Shown here in pieces: positions 5,936 through 12,535 of a stretch of 64,000 bases of DNA (the stretch's first letter is position 1; every line of letters begins with the position of its first letter). Below the pieces are notes generated by a model. It was not told the origin of the DNA, searched no databases, and was given only the letters and a program-made list of their open reading frames with translations. The translations under genes and the position numbers were made by a program. The stretch is taken from IMG/VR virus record IMGVR_UViG_3300042484_002275, positions 86,741 through 150,740 of that record; one strand, given 5' to 3'. The stretch is from a virus.

Positions 5936-6331
5936 ATGGTAAACAAAATTAAAGGATTAACAGTAGTAGACTTCATCGGAGGTAGAAAAGGTATCTTCCA
6001 GGCCATTACAAAAGTACCAGCAGGCTTTATGATAGCCTATGAGATAGGTACAGAATTACCTTCTCTTGATAGATGGAAGAAAGGAGCTCTTCAGACTATC
6101 CAATTTAAAGCTGAAGGAACTAGCCATTGGACAACAGTATTTGCTAAGAAAGGCACAAAGGTAATCTTATTGGATCAGTCTTTGGCTGAGACTATAGAGG
6201 TAGGAACAATCAATTCTTTATTCTACAATACAAATCTAATGGATCACAATCAGTATCAAGCTGTAAAGGCTAAGACATGGGCAGATAAAGTATTTGTAGT
6301 GAATGAAAATAATTTAGAAAAAGTTGTATAA
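5936..6331 (+). CDS. Hypothetical protein, 131 aa
   Basis: A soluble alpha/beta protein beginning MVNKIKGLTVVDFIGGRKG, one of the longer early products. It has no membrane segment, no Cys pairs and no nucleotide-binding motif. The segment FVVNENNLEKVV closes the protein. It has its own promoter and leader, as most genes here do. Not recognised. Confidence 0.6.
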   Translation: MVNKIKGLTVVDFIGGRKGIFQAITKVPAGFMIAYEIGTELPSLDRWKKGALQTIQFKAEGTSHWTTVFAKKGTKVILLDQSLAETIEVGTINSLFYNTNLMDHNQYQAVKAKTWADKVFVVNENNLEKVV

Positions 6332-6335
6332 ATAG

Positions 6336-6367
6336 TTGCTCGTTTAAATTATAGTTCATATATTTAG
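6336..6367 (+). promoter_or_regulatory. Early promoter (TTG-N20-TATATTTAG)
   Basis: TTG 6336, TATATTTAG 6359-6367. The spacer shares CGTTTAAATT with the promoter at 5877. Confidence 0.85.
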
Positions 6368-6393
6368 GTATCAATAATTAAAACAATATAGAA

Positions 6394-6630
6394 ATGGAAA
6401 ATCAAGAAATTAAAGATTATGTTTTAGATTTTATTTTTGATGATATGGATGTATTTGAAGATTGTACTTCAAAGAAATCTTTCATTGAACTTGCTATTAC
6501 TATTTTAGATGCAAATCTTTTAGCTGAGTTTGATTTCAAGGGGGAAGATTTAAGCCAAGATCTCCAATATGAATTCTTAGAAGGGGTAAAAGTTGAATGG
6601 AAAATATTTAAAAAATTAAATGGATTATAG
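6394..6630 (+). CDS. Acidic hypothetical protein, 78 aa
   Basis: Rich in Asp, Glu and Phe (LDFIFDDMDVFEDCTSKKSF), probably helical, and small enough to mimic nucleic acid or inhibit a host protein; that is only a suggestion from charge. Own early promoter. No family recognised. Confidence 0.55.
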   Translation: MENQEIKDYVLDFIFDDMDVFEDCTSKKSFIELAITILDANLLAEFDFKGEDLSQDLQYEFLEGVKVEWKIFKKLNGL

Positions 6631-6662
6631 TTGTTTAATTGAATCTTAGTTCGTATATTTAG
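6631..6662 (+). promoter_or_regulatory. Early promoter (TTG-N20-TATATTTAG)
   Basis: TTG 6631 directly abuts the previous stop codon; TATATTTAG 6654-6662. Confidence 0.85.
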
Positions 6663-6689
6663 GTATCAATAATTAAAACAATATAAACT

Positions 6690-6971
6690 ATGGGTTATTC
6701 TTCAATGTTATTAGGGAAAGGTTTTGACCAGCCTTATCGTTCAGTTAAAGAAATTGTTAGTTTTCTTCAAACTTCAAATTACCAAACAGAATCTCAAATA
6801 CAAGAAAAAGTATTTGGTTACTTCAGAAATTCAACTTGGGAATCAAATAAGAAATATGCCGACATGTTGAGAAGAGGTTTGGAAAAAGGACTGTATAAGA
6901 GAATCCTATGGAAAAAGAAATCTGATAGTAGAAATCTATACTACTATTATGTTGTAAATAAATCAAAATAA
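6690..6971 (+). CDS. Possible winged-helix protein, 93 aa
   Basis: Helices around SVKEIVSFLQTSNY, ESQIQEKVFGYF and NKKYADMLRRGLEKG followed by a strand pair (YKRILWKKK, then YYYYVVNK) fit a small winged-helix fold. The basic wing-like part suggests DNA binding, possibly a regulator. This is a fold guess from helix and strand pattern, not a family match. Own promoter. Confidence 0.55.
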   Translation: MGYSSMLLGKGFDQPYRSVKEIVSFLQTSNYQTESQIQEKVFGYFRNSTWESNKKYADMLRRGLEKGLYKRILWKKKSDSRNLYYYYVVNKSK

Positions 6972-6973
6972 AG

Positions 6974-7005
6974 TTGCTCGTTTAAATTTTTATTCATATA
7001 TTTAG
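6974..7005 (+). promoter_or_regulatory. Early promoter (TTG-N20-TATATTTAG)
   Basis: TTG 6974, TATATTTAG 6997-7005. Confidence 0.85.
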
Positions 7006-7032
7006 GTATCAATAATTAAAACATATAAAAAC

Positions 7033-7305
7033 ATGGGAAATTTATTATCGACTGCAAAACAAGTATTAATTGACGGGGCTATTGAATTGTATGAAATGAG
7101 AAGATCAGATTTAGATTTTGATGTTCTTTCATATGAAAATCATTATCGAAATCTTGGAAGTTTAATTTTTCAAATCGATTCTTATAATTCATTAGGAGAT
7201 ATCTTAAATGATATGGAAAATGATAATCTTCAGGAATTGGGATATTTCGGAGCTGATGAGTTTTTAATTGAAGAATTTTTAAAAGCTGTTAGAGAAAGTA
7301 TTTAA
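7033..7305 (+). CDS. Acidic helical protein, 90 aa
   Basis: All-alpha and acidic (for example LNDMENDNLQELGYF and GADEFLIEEFLKAVRES). No motif is recognised. It is a one-gene unit, ended by a UUCG hairpin that also carries the next promoter's TTG. Confidence 0.55.
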   Translation: MGNLLSTAKQVLIDGAIELYEMRRSDLDFDVLSYENHYRNLGSLIFQIDSYNSLGDILNDMENDNLQELGYFGADEFLIEEFLKAVRESI

Positions 7306-7313
7306 AAAAATAG

Positions 7314-7345
7314 TTGCCTCTTCGGAGGCAATTTACTATCTTTAG
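7314..7345 (+). promoter_or_regulatory. Early promoter fused to a UUCG hairpin
   Basis: TTGCCTC-TTCG-GAGGCAA (7314-7331) is a perfect 7-bp stem whose first bases are the TTG element. TATCTTTAG is at 7337-7345, 20-base spacing. The hairpin may end the upstream transcript while the same DNA starts the next. Confidence 0.8.
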
Positions 7346-7372
7346 GTATCATTAATTAAAACAATATAAGTT

Positions 7373-7480
7373 ATGGAAGATGCAAATAAATTTTACGAGT
7401 GGATGTTAAAGATTAAAAGTATTCATTTGGCTGACAATAATAAGATGGCTAAGGCTTTCGAAAAGTTTTCTGAGAAATAA
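7373..7480 (+). CDS. Very small protein, 35 aa
   Basis: MEDANKFYEWMLKIKSIHLA begins a 35-residue helical product starting 27 bases after a -7 box, exactly as in neighbouring genes. That placement is the main support for it being real. It shares its transcript with the tRNA-like genes just downstream. Confidence 0.5.
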   Translation: MEDANKFYEWMLKIKSIHLADNNKMAKAFEKFSEK

Positions 7481-7488
7481 ATAATATT

Positions 7489-7590
7489 TGTTGTGTGGCG
7501 AAATTGGTATACGCTAAATCACCTCAAGTAGAATAGCCGGTAGACGTGGGTGACGTGCAAAGGCGTGAGGGTTCGAGTCCCTTCACAACA
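7489..7590 (+). tRNA. tRNA-Leu-like gene with enlarged anticodon region
   Basis: TGTTGTG (7489-7495) pairs with CACAACA (7584-7590). A D-arm GCG-AAATTGGTATA-CGC (7498-7514) and a T-arm GAGGG-TTCGAGT-CCCTT (7567-7583) are clear and leucine-like. The central part is too long: TCACC (7519-7523) can pair with GGTGA (7549-7553) around 25 bases containing CTCAAGT, which would place a CAA anticodon. A second D-loop-like sequence, CCGGTAGACG, follows. Total 102 bases against about 85 expected. CCA is not encoded (ATCAA follows). Confidence 0.55.
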
Positions 7591-7595
7591 TCAAA

Positions 7596-7622
7596 ATAAT
7601 TAGCTTAGTCTGCATTAATTAT
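7596..7622 (+). other. AT-rich hairpin between tRNA-like genes
   Basis: ATAATTA and TAATTAT can form a 7-bp stem around a 13-base loop, a possible processing signal between the two tRNA-like genes. Confidence 0.35.
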
Positions 7623-7639
7623 TTGGATCTGCAGGTCCA

Positions 7640-7698
7640 GGAGAGGTCTGGTTAAAGTGGGCAGTGCCAACACAGGAAGTTCGAATCTTCCCTCTCCA
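7640..7698 (+). other. tRNA-like element lacking a normal anticodon arm
   Basis: GGAGAG (7640-7645) pairs with CTCTCC (7692-7697), and GGAAG-TTCGAAT-CTTCC (7675-7691) is a perfect T-arm. TCTGGTTAAAG resembles a D-loop. Only about 59 bases separate the ends, and the single extra hairpin (TGG-GCAGTG-CCA) has no U33 and no 7-base loop. It may be a truncated tRNA, a decoy, or a remnant. Confidence 0.45.
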
Positions 7699-7729
7699 CA
7701 AAATAAATTAAAAATAAATAATAAAATAG

Positions 7730-7761
7730 TTGTTAGATTAAATTAATGTTCGTATATTTAG
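7730..7761 (+). promoter_or_regulatory. Early promoter (TTG-N20-TATATTTAG)
   Basis: TTG 7730, TATATTTAG 7753-7761; separates the tRNA-like genes from the next gene. Confidence 0.85.
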
Positions 7762-7788
7762 GTATCAATAATTAAAACATATAACATT

Positions 7789-8565
7789 ATGACAAGAATT
7801 CAAATTTTAGAAGATCAAAAAGCAATCTTCGTAGCACAGAAAGAAGTATTAGAAAACAAAAGAGGAGACATTTATGTTAGAGAGCAACAAGCAATCTCAG
7901 ATGCTTTGCTTCCTTTTTTTTATGAATTTTCGGAAGAAGTAGAAATTGAAGTAACTAGAGGATCTGTTTATTTTAAAATGGCTCATCCAGAAGTAACTTA
8001 CAAGAAAGAATTATTTAATCTTTATTTAAGAGAGAATTGGGACGATAGTTTAGCTAAATCTTTTAAAGGAGTTGATCTTTCTTATTATACTACTCAAACA
8101 AAAGGGGAGTCAAAATGGGAATTAAAGAGATTGCAATTGTTAGGAAAGTTAGCTGAGATTGTAGATGAGTTTCAACAAAAAATGGTTTATGTTGTAAACG
8201 AAGCTGTATTTCCTTTTAAAGAAGAATTCAAAGCAGTTTTTGCTCAAATGGAATTAGTAGGGAAAGCTATTAGAGAATTAGACGTTAAGATTGCATCCTT
8301 TGAAAAGGAAGTGATTGAATGGGAATTGAGATATGCAAAGATTGAATTTGCAAAAGCAAGAGAGGTTCAAATGAAGTTTAATTATTCTCCAAGAATTGTA
8401 TCTTTGAAATTATTTGAGTTCTCTAAATCCGGAAAGAAAGCTACTGCAATCTTTGAATGGGAAAAAGGAAGAGAATCTAGAGAAGAAAATGTAAGCGTTA
8501 GTTCCATAGTTGATCAAGTATTTGGACTACGTAAAGATATTGTTCAGCACACTTTAGCTGAATAG
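7789..8565 (+). CDS. Coiled-coil hypothetical protein, 258 aa
   Basis: The longest early product to the left of 11 kb. The N-terminal 40 residues and about residues 150-195 (VGKAIRELDVKIASFEKEV) are long amphipathic helices, with a mixed domain between. The C-terminal 60 residues are basic then acidic. No enzyme motif is seen; it could be a structural adaptor or regulator. It stands alone between its own early promoter and an intrinsic terminator. Confidence 0.65.
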   Translation: MTRIQILEDQKAIFVAQKEVLENKRGDIYVREQQAISDALLPFFYEFSEEVEIEVTRGSVYFKMAHPEVTYKKELFNLYLRENWDDSLAKSFKGVDLSYYTTQTKGESKWELKRLQLLGKLAEIVDEFQQKMVYVVNEAVFPFKEEFKAVFAQMELVGKAIRELDVKIASFEKEVIEWELRYAKIEFAKAREVQMKFNYSPRIVSLKLFEFSKSGKKATAIFEWEKGRESREENVSVSSIVDQVFGLRKDIVQHTLAE

Positions 8566-8585
8566 TTTTTAATTATTGATCGAAG

Positions 8586-8611
8586 AAAGGGCTCCTATTA
8601 GGGGCCTTTTT
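8586..8611 (+). terminator. Intrinsic terminator
   Basis: AAAGGGCTCC and GGGGCCTTTTT form a stem with one bulged G around TATTA, ending in five T. Confidence 0.75.
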
Positions 8612-8635
8612 GGGTTAAAATAGTTTGTGAAATAG

Positions 8636-8667
8636 TTGCTAGTTACAATCTTTGTTCGTATATTTAG
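8636..8667 (+). promoter_or_regulatory. Early promoter (TTG-N20-TATATTTAG)
   Basis: TTG 8636, TATATTTAG 8659-8667. Confidence 0.85.
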
Positions 8668-8692
8668 GTATCAATAATTAAATAGATATATT

Positions 8693-8875
8693 ATGAAAGA
8701 AGTTAGAGAGTACTTTGATTTGAATTATGGTTATGTTGATCTAGGAGGAATAGATGATCATGTATTAGAGAGTTTTTTATCTCGATCTTATTTGATTGAC
8801 TTAAGTTTTATAAGAAAGATGGATTGTTTATACGATTATATTCTTTCTCAGGATTTATGTAATGTTCAAGAATAA
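8693..8875 (+). CDS. Hypothetical protein, 60 aa
   Basis: MKEVREYFDLNYGYVDLGGI leads into a helical remainder with two Cys near the end. Own promoter; probably co-transcribed with the gene at 8902, which has none. Not recognised. Confidence 0.55.
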   Translation: MKEVREYFDLNYGYVDLGGIDDHVLESFLSRSYLIDLSFIRKMDCLYDYILSQDLCNVQE

Positions 8876-8901
8876 TTAATAATAATTTAAAAAATAAGAC
8901 T

Positions 8902-9255
8902 ATGACTAAATTATTCAGAGATGTAAACTACTACATCGTACAAGCTTCTAATAGCACACAGAGAGAATTTGAATTGGACTTCGCAGATGTCATAGAGGTC
9001 TATGATACAAATTCCATAACTTTAACTACTGAAGATAAAAGAGAGGTAGTTATTAGTTGGGATGAAAAAGGTTATTTTAAATCTTACTTCATACAGGAAG
9101 AAACAATACTAATGAGATCACATCCGGGAATGGTAGAAGAAGTAATCTCTATGTTAAGACATATGGAGATAGATGGAGAAACAATGGAGTACATTCTAGA
9201 TAAAGTAGGAATGACAGATCAAATGTTAAAACAACTCTCAGGGAAATACTTATAA
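8902..9255 (+). CDS. Hypothetical protein, 117 aa
   Basis: The N-terminal half is strand-rich (SITLTTEDKREVVISWDEKG), the C-terminal half helical with many Met (residues 75-117). It has no membrane segment and no known motif. There is no promoter in the 26 bases before it, so it belongs to the 8693 transcript. Confidence 0.6.
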   Translation: MTKLFRDVNYYIVQASNSTQREFELDFADVIEVYDTNSITLTTEDKREVVISWDEKGYFKSYFIQEETILMRSHPGMVEEVISMLRHMEIDGETMEYILDKVGMTDQMLKQLSGKYL

Positions 9256-9261
9256 AAAAAG

Positions 9262-9293
9262 TTGCTAGTTACAAAGTTAGTTCATATATTTAG
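9262..9293 (+). promoter_or_regulatory. Early promoter (TTG-N20-TATATTTAG)
   Basis: TTG 9262, TATATTTAG 9285-9293; nearly identical over its full length to the promoter at 9560. Confidence 0.85.
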
Positions 9294-9320
9294 GTATCAA
9301 TAATTAAAACAATATAAATC

Positions 9321-9557
9321 ATGGCTACATTAATCAAAGATCAAAAAGAAGTTACATTTGCACAAGGAGAGAGAGTTCAATTCAGAATGTTAGATTCTAA
9401 AGCTCCTGGAGATAATTACTCTCCACCACAAAAGACAGTTTATGGAACAGTTGGAAATATAAACAAAGTTTCAATGATTGTTCAAGGAGTGGATGGAAAT
9501 CTATATAGAGTAATGAAGAATGAAGTTAAAAAATATGTTGATCCTTTTGCAAAATAA
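9321..9557 (+). CDS. Small barrel-like hypothetical protein, 78 aa
   Basis: GERVQFRMLDSKAPGDNYSP, then strands TVYGTVGNINKVSMIVQ and GNLYRVMKNEVKKY, suggest an SH3- or OB-like small barrel with a basic face. No family named. One-gene unit with its own promoter. Confidence 0.55.
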   Translation: MATLIKDQKEVTFAQGERVQFRMLDSKAPGDNYSPPQKTVYGTVGNINKVSMIVQGVDGNLYRVMKNEVKKYVDPFAK

Positions 9558-9559
9558 AG

Positions 9560-9591
9560 TTGCTAGTTACAAAGTTAGTTCATATATTTAG
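9560..9591 (+). promoter_or_regulatory. Early promoter (TTG-N20-TATATTTAG)
   Basis: TTG 9560, TATATTTAG 9583-9591. The spacer GCTAGTTACAAAGTTAGTTC is the same as in the promoter at 9262, which points to recent duplication. Confidence 0.85.
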
Positions 9592-9615
9592 GTATCAATA
9601 ATTAAAACAAACAAT

Positions 9616-9795
9616 ATGAAAAATTCAATTAGATTACAAAGTTCAATTTACATTTACGATGTAGAGTTTGATGAAGTTCAATATGAAGTTCAAGTAACAG
9701 ATGGAGTAATAAGTGCTATGTATAGATCAGATGGCTTCAATATTTCAGGGGTAGAGGGAGAAGACCTTAGGGATTTTATCTACAATAATAAGTAA
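9616..9795 (+). CDS. Hypothetical protein, 59 aa
   Basis: A short protein beginning MKNSIRLQSSIYIYDVEFDE with a strand-rich middle and an acidic end (GVEGEDLRDFIYNNK). Support comes from its early promoter and leader with normal spacing. No family recognised. Confidence 0.5.
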   Translation: MKNSIRLQSSIYIYDVEFDEVQYEVQVTDGVISAMYRSDGFNISGVEGEDLRDFIYNNK

Positions 9796-9803
9796 AAATA
9801 AAG

Positions 9804-9835
9804 TTGCTAGTTACAATTAAAGTTCATATATTTAG
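9804..9835 (+). promoter_or_regulatory. Early promoter (TTG-N20-TATATTTAG)
   Basis: TTG 9804, TATATTTAG 9827-9835; the leader after it is longer because ATTAATCAATCAATAATT replaces the usual single CAATAATT. Confidence 0.85.
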
Positions 9836-9875
9836 GTATCAAAATTAATCAATCAATAATTAAAAACAAAACATT

Positions 9876-10214
9876 ATGAAAAAAGTAAATGTATTAGAGT
9901 CAGTTCAAAATTCAGTTAGTTCAATCTTTAGTAAAGAAGATGTAATCAATCTTATCAATTCAATTGAAGGAGAAGGAGGAAGAGTTATTACAGTTACAGA
10001 AATTGGAGCAGCTATTGATAGATTAGTTGATAGCTTGGAAAATAATGAAGATGAAATAGTTGATACAGATTCAGTAGAGTTCAGTATTGCTTATGATAAT
10101 CGAATTGAAGTTGATAGGGTAAGAGTAAACTTTGATTACATCAGAGAAGCTCTTGAAAATACTTTTATGGACTTTGGTGAAGCTGAAGAAGAAGTTACAG
10201 AAAATGAATTGTAA
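9876..10214 (+). CDS. Acidic helical hypothetical protein, 112 aa
   Basis: Strongly acidic, mostly helical (SKEDVINLINSIEGEGGR, ITVTEIGAAIDRLVDSLENN), with a C-terminal Glu run. Acidic early phage proteins are often inhibitors or DNA mimics, but nothing here proves that. Own promoter. Confidence 0.55.
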   Translation: MKKVNVLESVQNSVSSIFSKEDVINLINSIEGEGGRVITVTEIGAAIDRLVDSLENNEDEIVDTDSVEFSIAYDNRIEVDRVRVNFDYIREALENTFMDFGEAEEEVTENEL

Positions 10215-10220
10215 ATAAAG

Positions 10221-10252
10221 TTGCCTCTTCGGAGGCTTCTTCTTATCTTTAG
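10221..10252 (+). promoter_or_regulatory. Early promoter fused to a UUCG hairpin
   Basis: GCCTC-TTCG-GAGGC (10223-10236) overlaps the TTG at 10221; TATCTTTAG at 10244-10252. Same design as at 7314. Confidence 0.8.
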
Positions 10253-10279
10253 GTATCATTAATTAAAACATATAACATC

Positions 10280-10477
10280 ATGAAAGAATTTTTCGAAGCA
10301 CAGTTTAAAATGTTGGACAGAGGAATAGTTGCAACTCCTAAAACAAGAGAAGATCTTGAATACTTTGCAAAGGCTAATCAAGGGTCGATGGATATCTTAT
10401 TAATGCAAATGGCTATGAACTTTGGTTATAAAATGGCATTAGAGAATGTTCAAGAAGAACTAGAGAAAGTGGCATAG
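10280..10477 (+). CDS. Hypothetical helical protein, 65 aa
   Basis: MKEFFEAQFKMLDRGIVATP opens an all-helical, Met-rich product with no motif I recognise. First gene of a three-gene unit (10280, 10478, 10696) with directly abutting or overlapping ends. Confidence 0.55.
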   Translation: MKEFFEAQFKMLDRGIVATPKTREDLEYFAKANQGSMDILLMQMAMNFGYKMALENVQEELEKVA

Positions 10478-10705
10478 ATGTCTGAGTTGTATAAGAGCTG
10501 GAAAGGAAAAGGAAAGAAGGTCGCTAAGGTCTTCTCTCCGATGGTAGGGATGGTATATCAAGGACAAGATAAGTTCTTTGGAAAGATAGTAATAGGAATG
10601 TTAGTCGAGATGTTTGATCAGAACGATGAAGCAGTACTAAGAACAAAAGACAATAAATTAATCTCAGTAGATATTAAATCTTTAAAAGCAATCATATGTC
10701 ATTAA
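10478..10705 (+). CDS. Basic barrel-like protein, 75 aa
   Basis: Starts on the base after the previous stop. A Lys-rich start (KSWKGKGKKVAKVFSP) and alternating strands around GKIVIGMLVEMFDQND suggest a small barrel that might bind nucleic acid. Overlaps the next start by ten bases. Not recognised. Confidence 0.5.
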   Translation: MSELYKSWKGKGKKVAKVFSPMVGMVYQGQDKFFGKIVIGMLVEMFDQNDEAVLRTKDNKLISVDIKSLKAIICH

Positions 10706-10893
10706 ATGTAGATCAAAGATTATCTTTCACATCCTCTGAAGGAGTAGAGGTAACAGTAAGCCAATATGGAGGCAGTAAGATGGTTCAGTTAACATTGAAA
10801 GATGTAGATGAGGATGGAAAGGCAGTAGCTCTTATCTCTTTCTTAAACAAAGATGAAGTAGTAGCCCTTATAAGTATGCTGGAAGAGATTTAA
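10696..10893 (+). CDS. Hypothetical protein, 65 aa
   Basis: Beta-hairpin pattern (GVEVTVSQYGGSKMVQLTL) then a C-terminal helix ending SMLEEI. Last gene of the three-gene unit. No family recognised. Confidence 0.5.
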   Translation: MSLNVDQRLSFTSSEGVEVTVSQYGGSKMVQLTLKDVDEDGKAVALISFLNKDEVVALISMLEEI

Positions 10894-10900
10894 TAAAGAG

Positions 10901-10932
10901 TTGCTATTCTGTAAAAGAGTTCTTATATTTAG
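10901..10932 (+). promoter_or_regulatory. Early promoter (TTG-N20-TATATTTAG)
   Basis: TTG 10901, TATATTTAG 10924-10932. Confidence 0.85.
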
Positions 10933-10959
10933 GTATCAATAATTAAAAAGAGATACATT

Positions 10960-11208
10960 ATGACAAGAGAAGATTTTATTGCAGGGGTAGAGTTCGAGAT
11001 TAAAGGCAATTACTTTAAGCTGGATAGGGATCAAAGATCTATTACAAAGGTCTTTAGAACATCTGATAGGAGTAGAGTAGTAATGGAGGACTATCATATG
11101 AATGTAGAAATGATAGGCAGGGTAAGGTTTGAATGCTACAGCTACATGATGGGTAGGAAAGTAGAAAGAAGAATTAGGTTTGAGGACCTAGAAGTTTTTA
11201 AAGGTTAG
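10960..11208 (+). CDS. Hypothetical basic protein, 82 aa
   Basis: A strand-rich, Arg-rich protein (KLDRDQRSITKVFRTSDRSR) that could bind nucleic acid; no family is named. Its stop codon lies inside the stem of a strong terminator, which marks the right end of the dense early cluster. Confidence 0.55.
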   Translation: MTREDFIAGVEFEIKGNYFKLDRDQRSITKVFRTSDRSRVVMEDYHMNVEMIGRVRFECYSYMMGRKVERRIRFEDLEVFKG

Positions 11209-11230
11209 TCTTCGGACTAACTTTTTTTTT
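11204..11230 (+). terminator. Strong intrinsic terminator with UUCG loop
   Basis: GTTAGTC-TTCG-GACTAAC followed by nine or more T. Confidence 0.9.
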
Positions 11231-11237
11231 GACCGGT

Positions 11238-11270
11238 GGTCAAGGTGACGTCAAGGTGAGGTCAAGTTGA
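11238..11270. repeat. Three 11-bp direct repeats
   Basis: GGTCAAGGTGA, CGTCAAGGTGA and GGTCAAGTTGA follow each other without gaps at 11238, 11249 and 11260. The exact 11-bp period places each on the same DNA face. Confidence 0.75.
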
Positions 11271-11545
11271 GAGAAGTTTGATAGTTAAGTTCCCTCAACG
11301 GGTAGCCACTCGGGTATTTGGGCCCACATAGAGTTGTATATTTCTGATGAAAATTGAGGTATGGGGGTATATATTTATATATACTATGTAGCTTTAAGAA
11401 AGATGTTGTTATGAGCCCAACCTACCTAACCTAGTCCCTCCGAAGAAGAATTACTGCTCAAGGTGTCCTCCTTCTTTAAGTTTGGTCTATATAGCTGCTA
11501 AACCCTAGCACGGTTACCACCTATACCCCTAACCTACCTCTTATG
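11271..11545. other. Non-coding region
   Basis: No open frame of useful length. It contains a CGGGTA-type repeat pair near 11300-11325, an AT-rich TATATATTTATATATA tract at 11368-11383, and several CCTAACCTACC-like C/T-rich motifs. I see no RNA gene. It might be a regulatory or replication region. Confidence 0.45.
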
Positions 11546-11578
11546 TTGTATTACTATGTGTTTGTTTCTTATATTTAA
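11546..11578 (+). promoter_or_regulatory. Probable early promoter, 21-base spacing
   Basis: TTG 11546 and TATATTTAA 11570-11578; one base longer than the others and without the usual GGTATC. About 90 bases before the next start codon. Confidence 0.5.
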
Positions 11579-11666
11579 TATAGAACATTTCCAGCAATTC
11601 TCCAACTACCCAAGGGATTTTTTCCGGACAATTTTTCGTTATACAAACATTATATATTTATATAAG

Positions 11667-12080
11667 ATGAAGAAGCTTAATAGTAACGACCTTTTTGATA
11701 TATTCTCCCAGGGGGATGAAGCTGTCTATAGAGAAAACCATGTAGAGGAGGTATTGGACAATTCCTTTGTATTATTCGGTATGGTGATAAGAGGGGTAGA
11801 GAATTATTTCATCATAGATAAGATCTATTCAAATAGATACGGAAAAGACTATGCCTCTATGTCCGATTCTATAAAACTAAAGTACTTTAACGGCCTTATT
11901 GGATACCTTGAGAGAATCAATCTATCACAGTCAGACACGGTTTTAGAACTTGTTGATGAATTCGGACCTCAAGCTATCAAATACGCCTTGGAAGAATTAT
12001 TAGAATTCTATGAAGAGAGAGAGTATTACGAGAAATGTGCAATTATTTTTAAGTTTTACGACCTTTTCTTTAAGAAATAG
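11667..12080 (+). CDS. Hypothetical protein, 137 aa
   Basis: The frame is open from 11556, but that ATG lies between the promoter elements; the ATG at 11667 gives a protein beginning MKKLNSNDLFDIFSQGDEAV. It is mostly helical with an acidic C-terminal half (LEELLEFYEEREYYEK). No motif or family is recognised. An AT-rich TATTTATAT box lies 12 bases before this start. The next early promoter begins right after the stop. Confidence 0.55.
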   Translation: MKKLNSNDLFDIFSQGDEAVYRENHVEEVLDNSFVLFGMVIRGVENYFIIDKIYSNRYGKDYASMSDSIKLKYFNGLIGYLERINLSQSDTVLELVDEFGPQAIKYALEELLEFYEEREYYEKCAIIFKFYDLFFKK

Positions 12081-12112
12081 TTGCTAGAAGTGACCTTTAT
12101 TCGTATATTTAG
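12081..12112 (+). promoter_or_regulatory. Early promoter (TTG-N20-TATATTTAG)
   Basis: TTG 12081, TATATTTAG 12104-12112; starts the operon of two membrane proteins and the GIY-YIG protein. Confidence 0.85.
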
Positions 12113-12140
12113 GTATAGAAATCAATTAAACAAATAGGTT

Positions 12141-12335
12141 ATGGAAAATTTAATTTTAAACATCGCAATTGGTTATTTCATTACAGGGGGGATTCTTTCA
12201 GTTATTACCGACATCTCTATAAGATTGATCAAGGTAAGCCCTCCATTCACATTCAAGGATGTAATCATTGTTGCCCTCATCTGGCCGACGGTTATATCTG
12301 TATTGGTAACGGATTACTTAAACGGAGATTTTTAA
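12141..12335 (+). CDS. Small membrane protein, paralogue 1, 64 aa
   Basis: Two hydrophobic segments (about residues 4-24 and 39-58) flank the loop TDISIRLIKVSPPFTF. The next gene has the same layout and closely similar loop and C-terminus (YLNGDF versus FFNGDY), so the pair arose by duplication. It overlaps the next start at the stop codon. Function is unknown; a membrane heterodimer is a reasonable guess. Confidence 0.65.
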   Translation: MENLILNIAIGYFITGGILSVITDISIRLIKVSPPFTFKDVIIVALIWPTVISVLVTDYLNGDF

Positions 12336-12520
12336 TGATAGTAGATTACATGTTAACATACCTCGGTATAGGTGTTTTTATATACATTCTATCGGATATC
12401 TCCATTCGGGAGATGAAAACAAGTGAACCTTTTACTTTTATAGAGATAATATCATGTGTGTTATTCTGGCCTTTTGTAGTGTTTGCTTTTATAAGAGAAT
12501 TTTTTAATGGAGATTATTAA
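12335..12520 (+). CDS. Small membrane protein, paralogue 2, 61 aa
   Basis: Parallel in design to the preceding gene: hydrophobic segment, SDISIREMKTSEPFTF loop, second hydrophobic segment and FFNGDY end. The divergence is large enough to suggest distinct roles. No family recognised. Confidence 0.65.
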   Translation: MIVDYMLTYLGIGVFIYILSDISIREMKTSEPFTFIEIISCVLFWPFVVFAFIREFFNGDY

Positions 12521-12535
12521 TTAAACAAATAAGTT

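Noticed and set aside
7489-7590. Group I intron in the tRNA
   Set aside because: The insertion is under 30 bases, far too short for a self-splicing intron core.
11556-11666. Upstream ATG for the 11667 gene
   Set aside because: It lies between the two promoter elements, so it would not be in the transcript.
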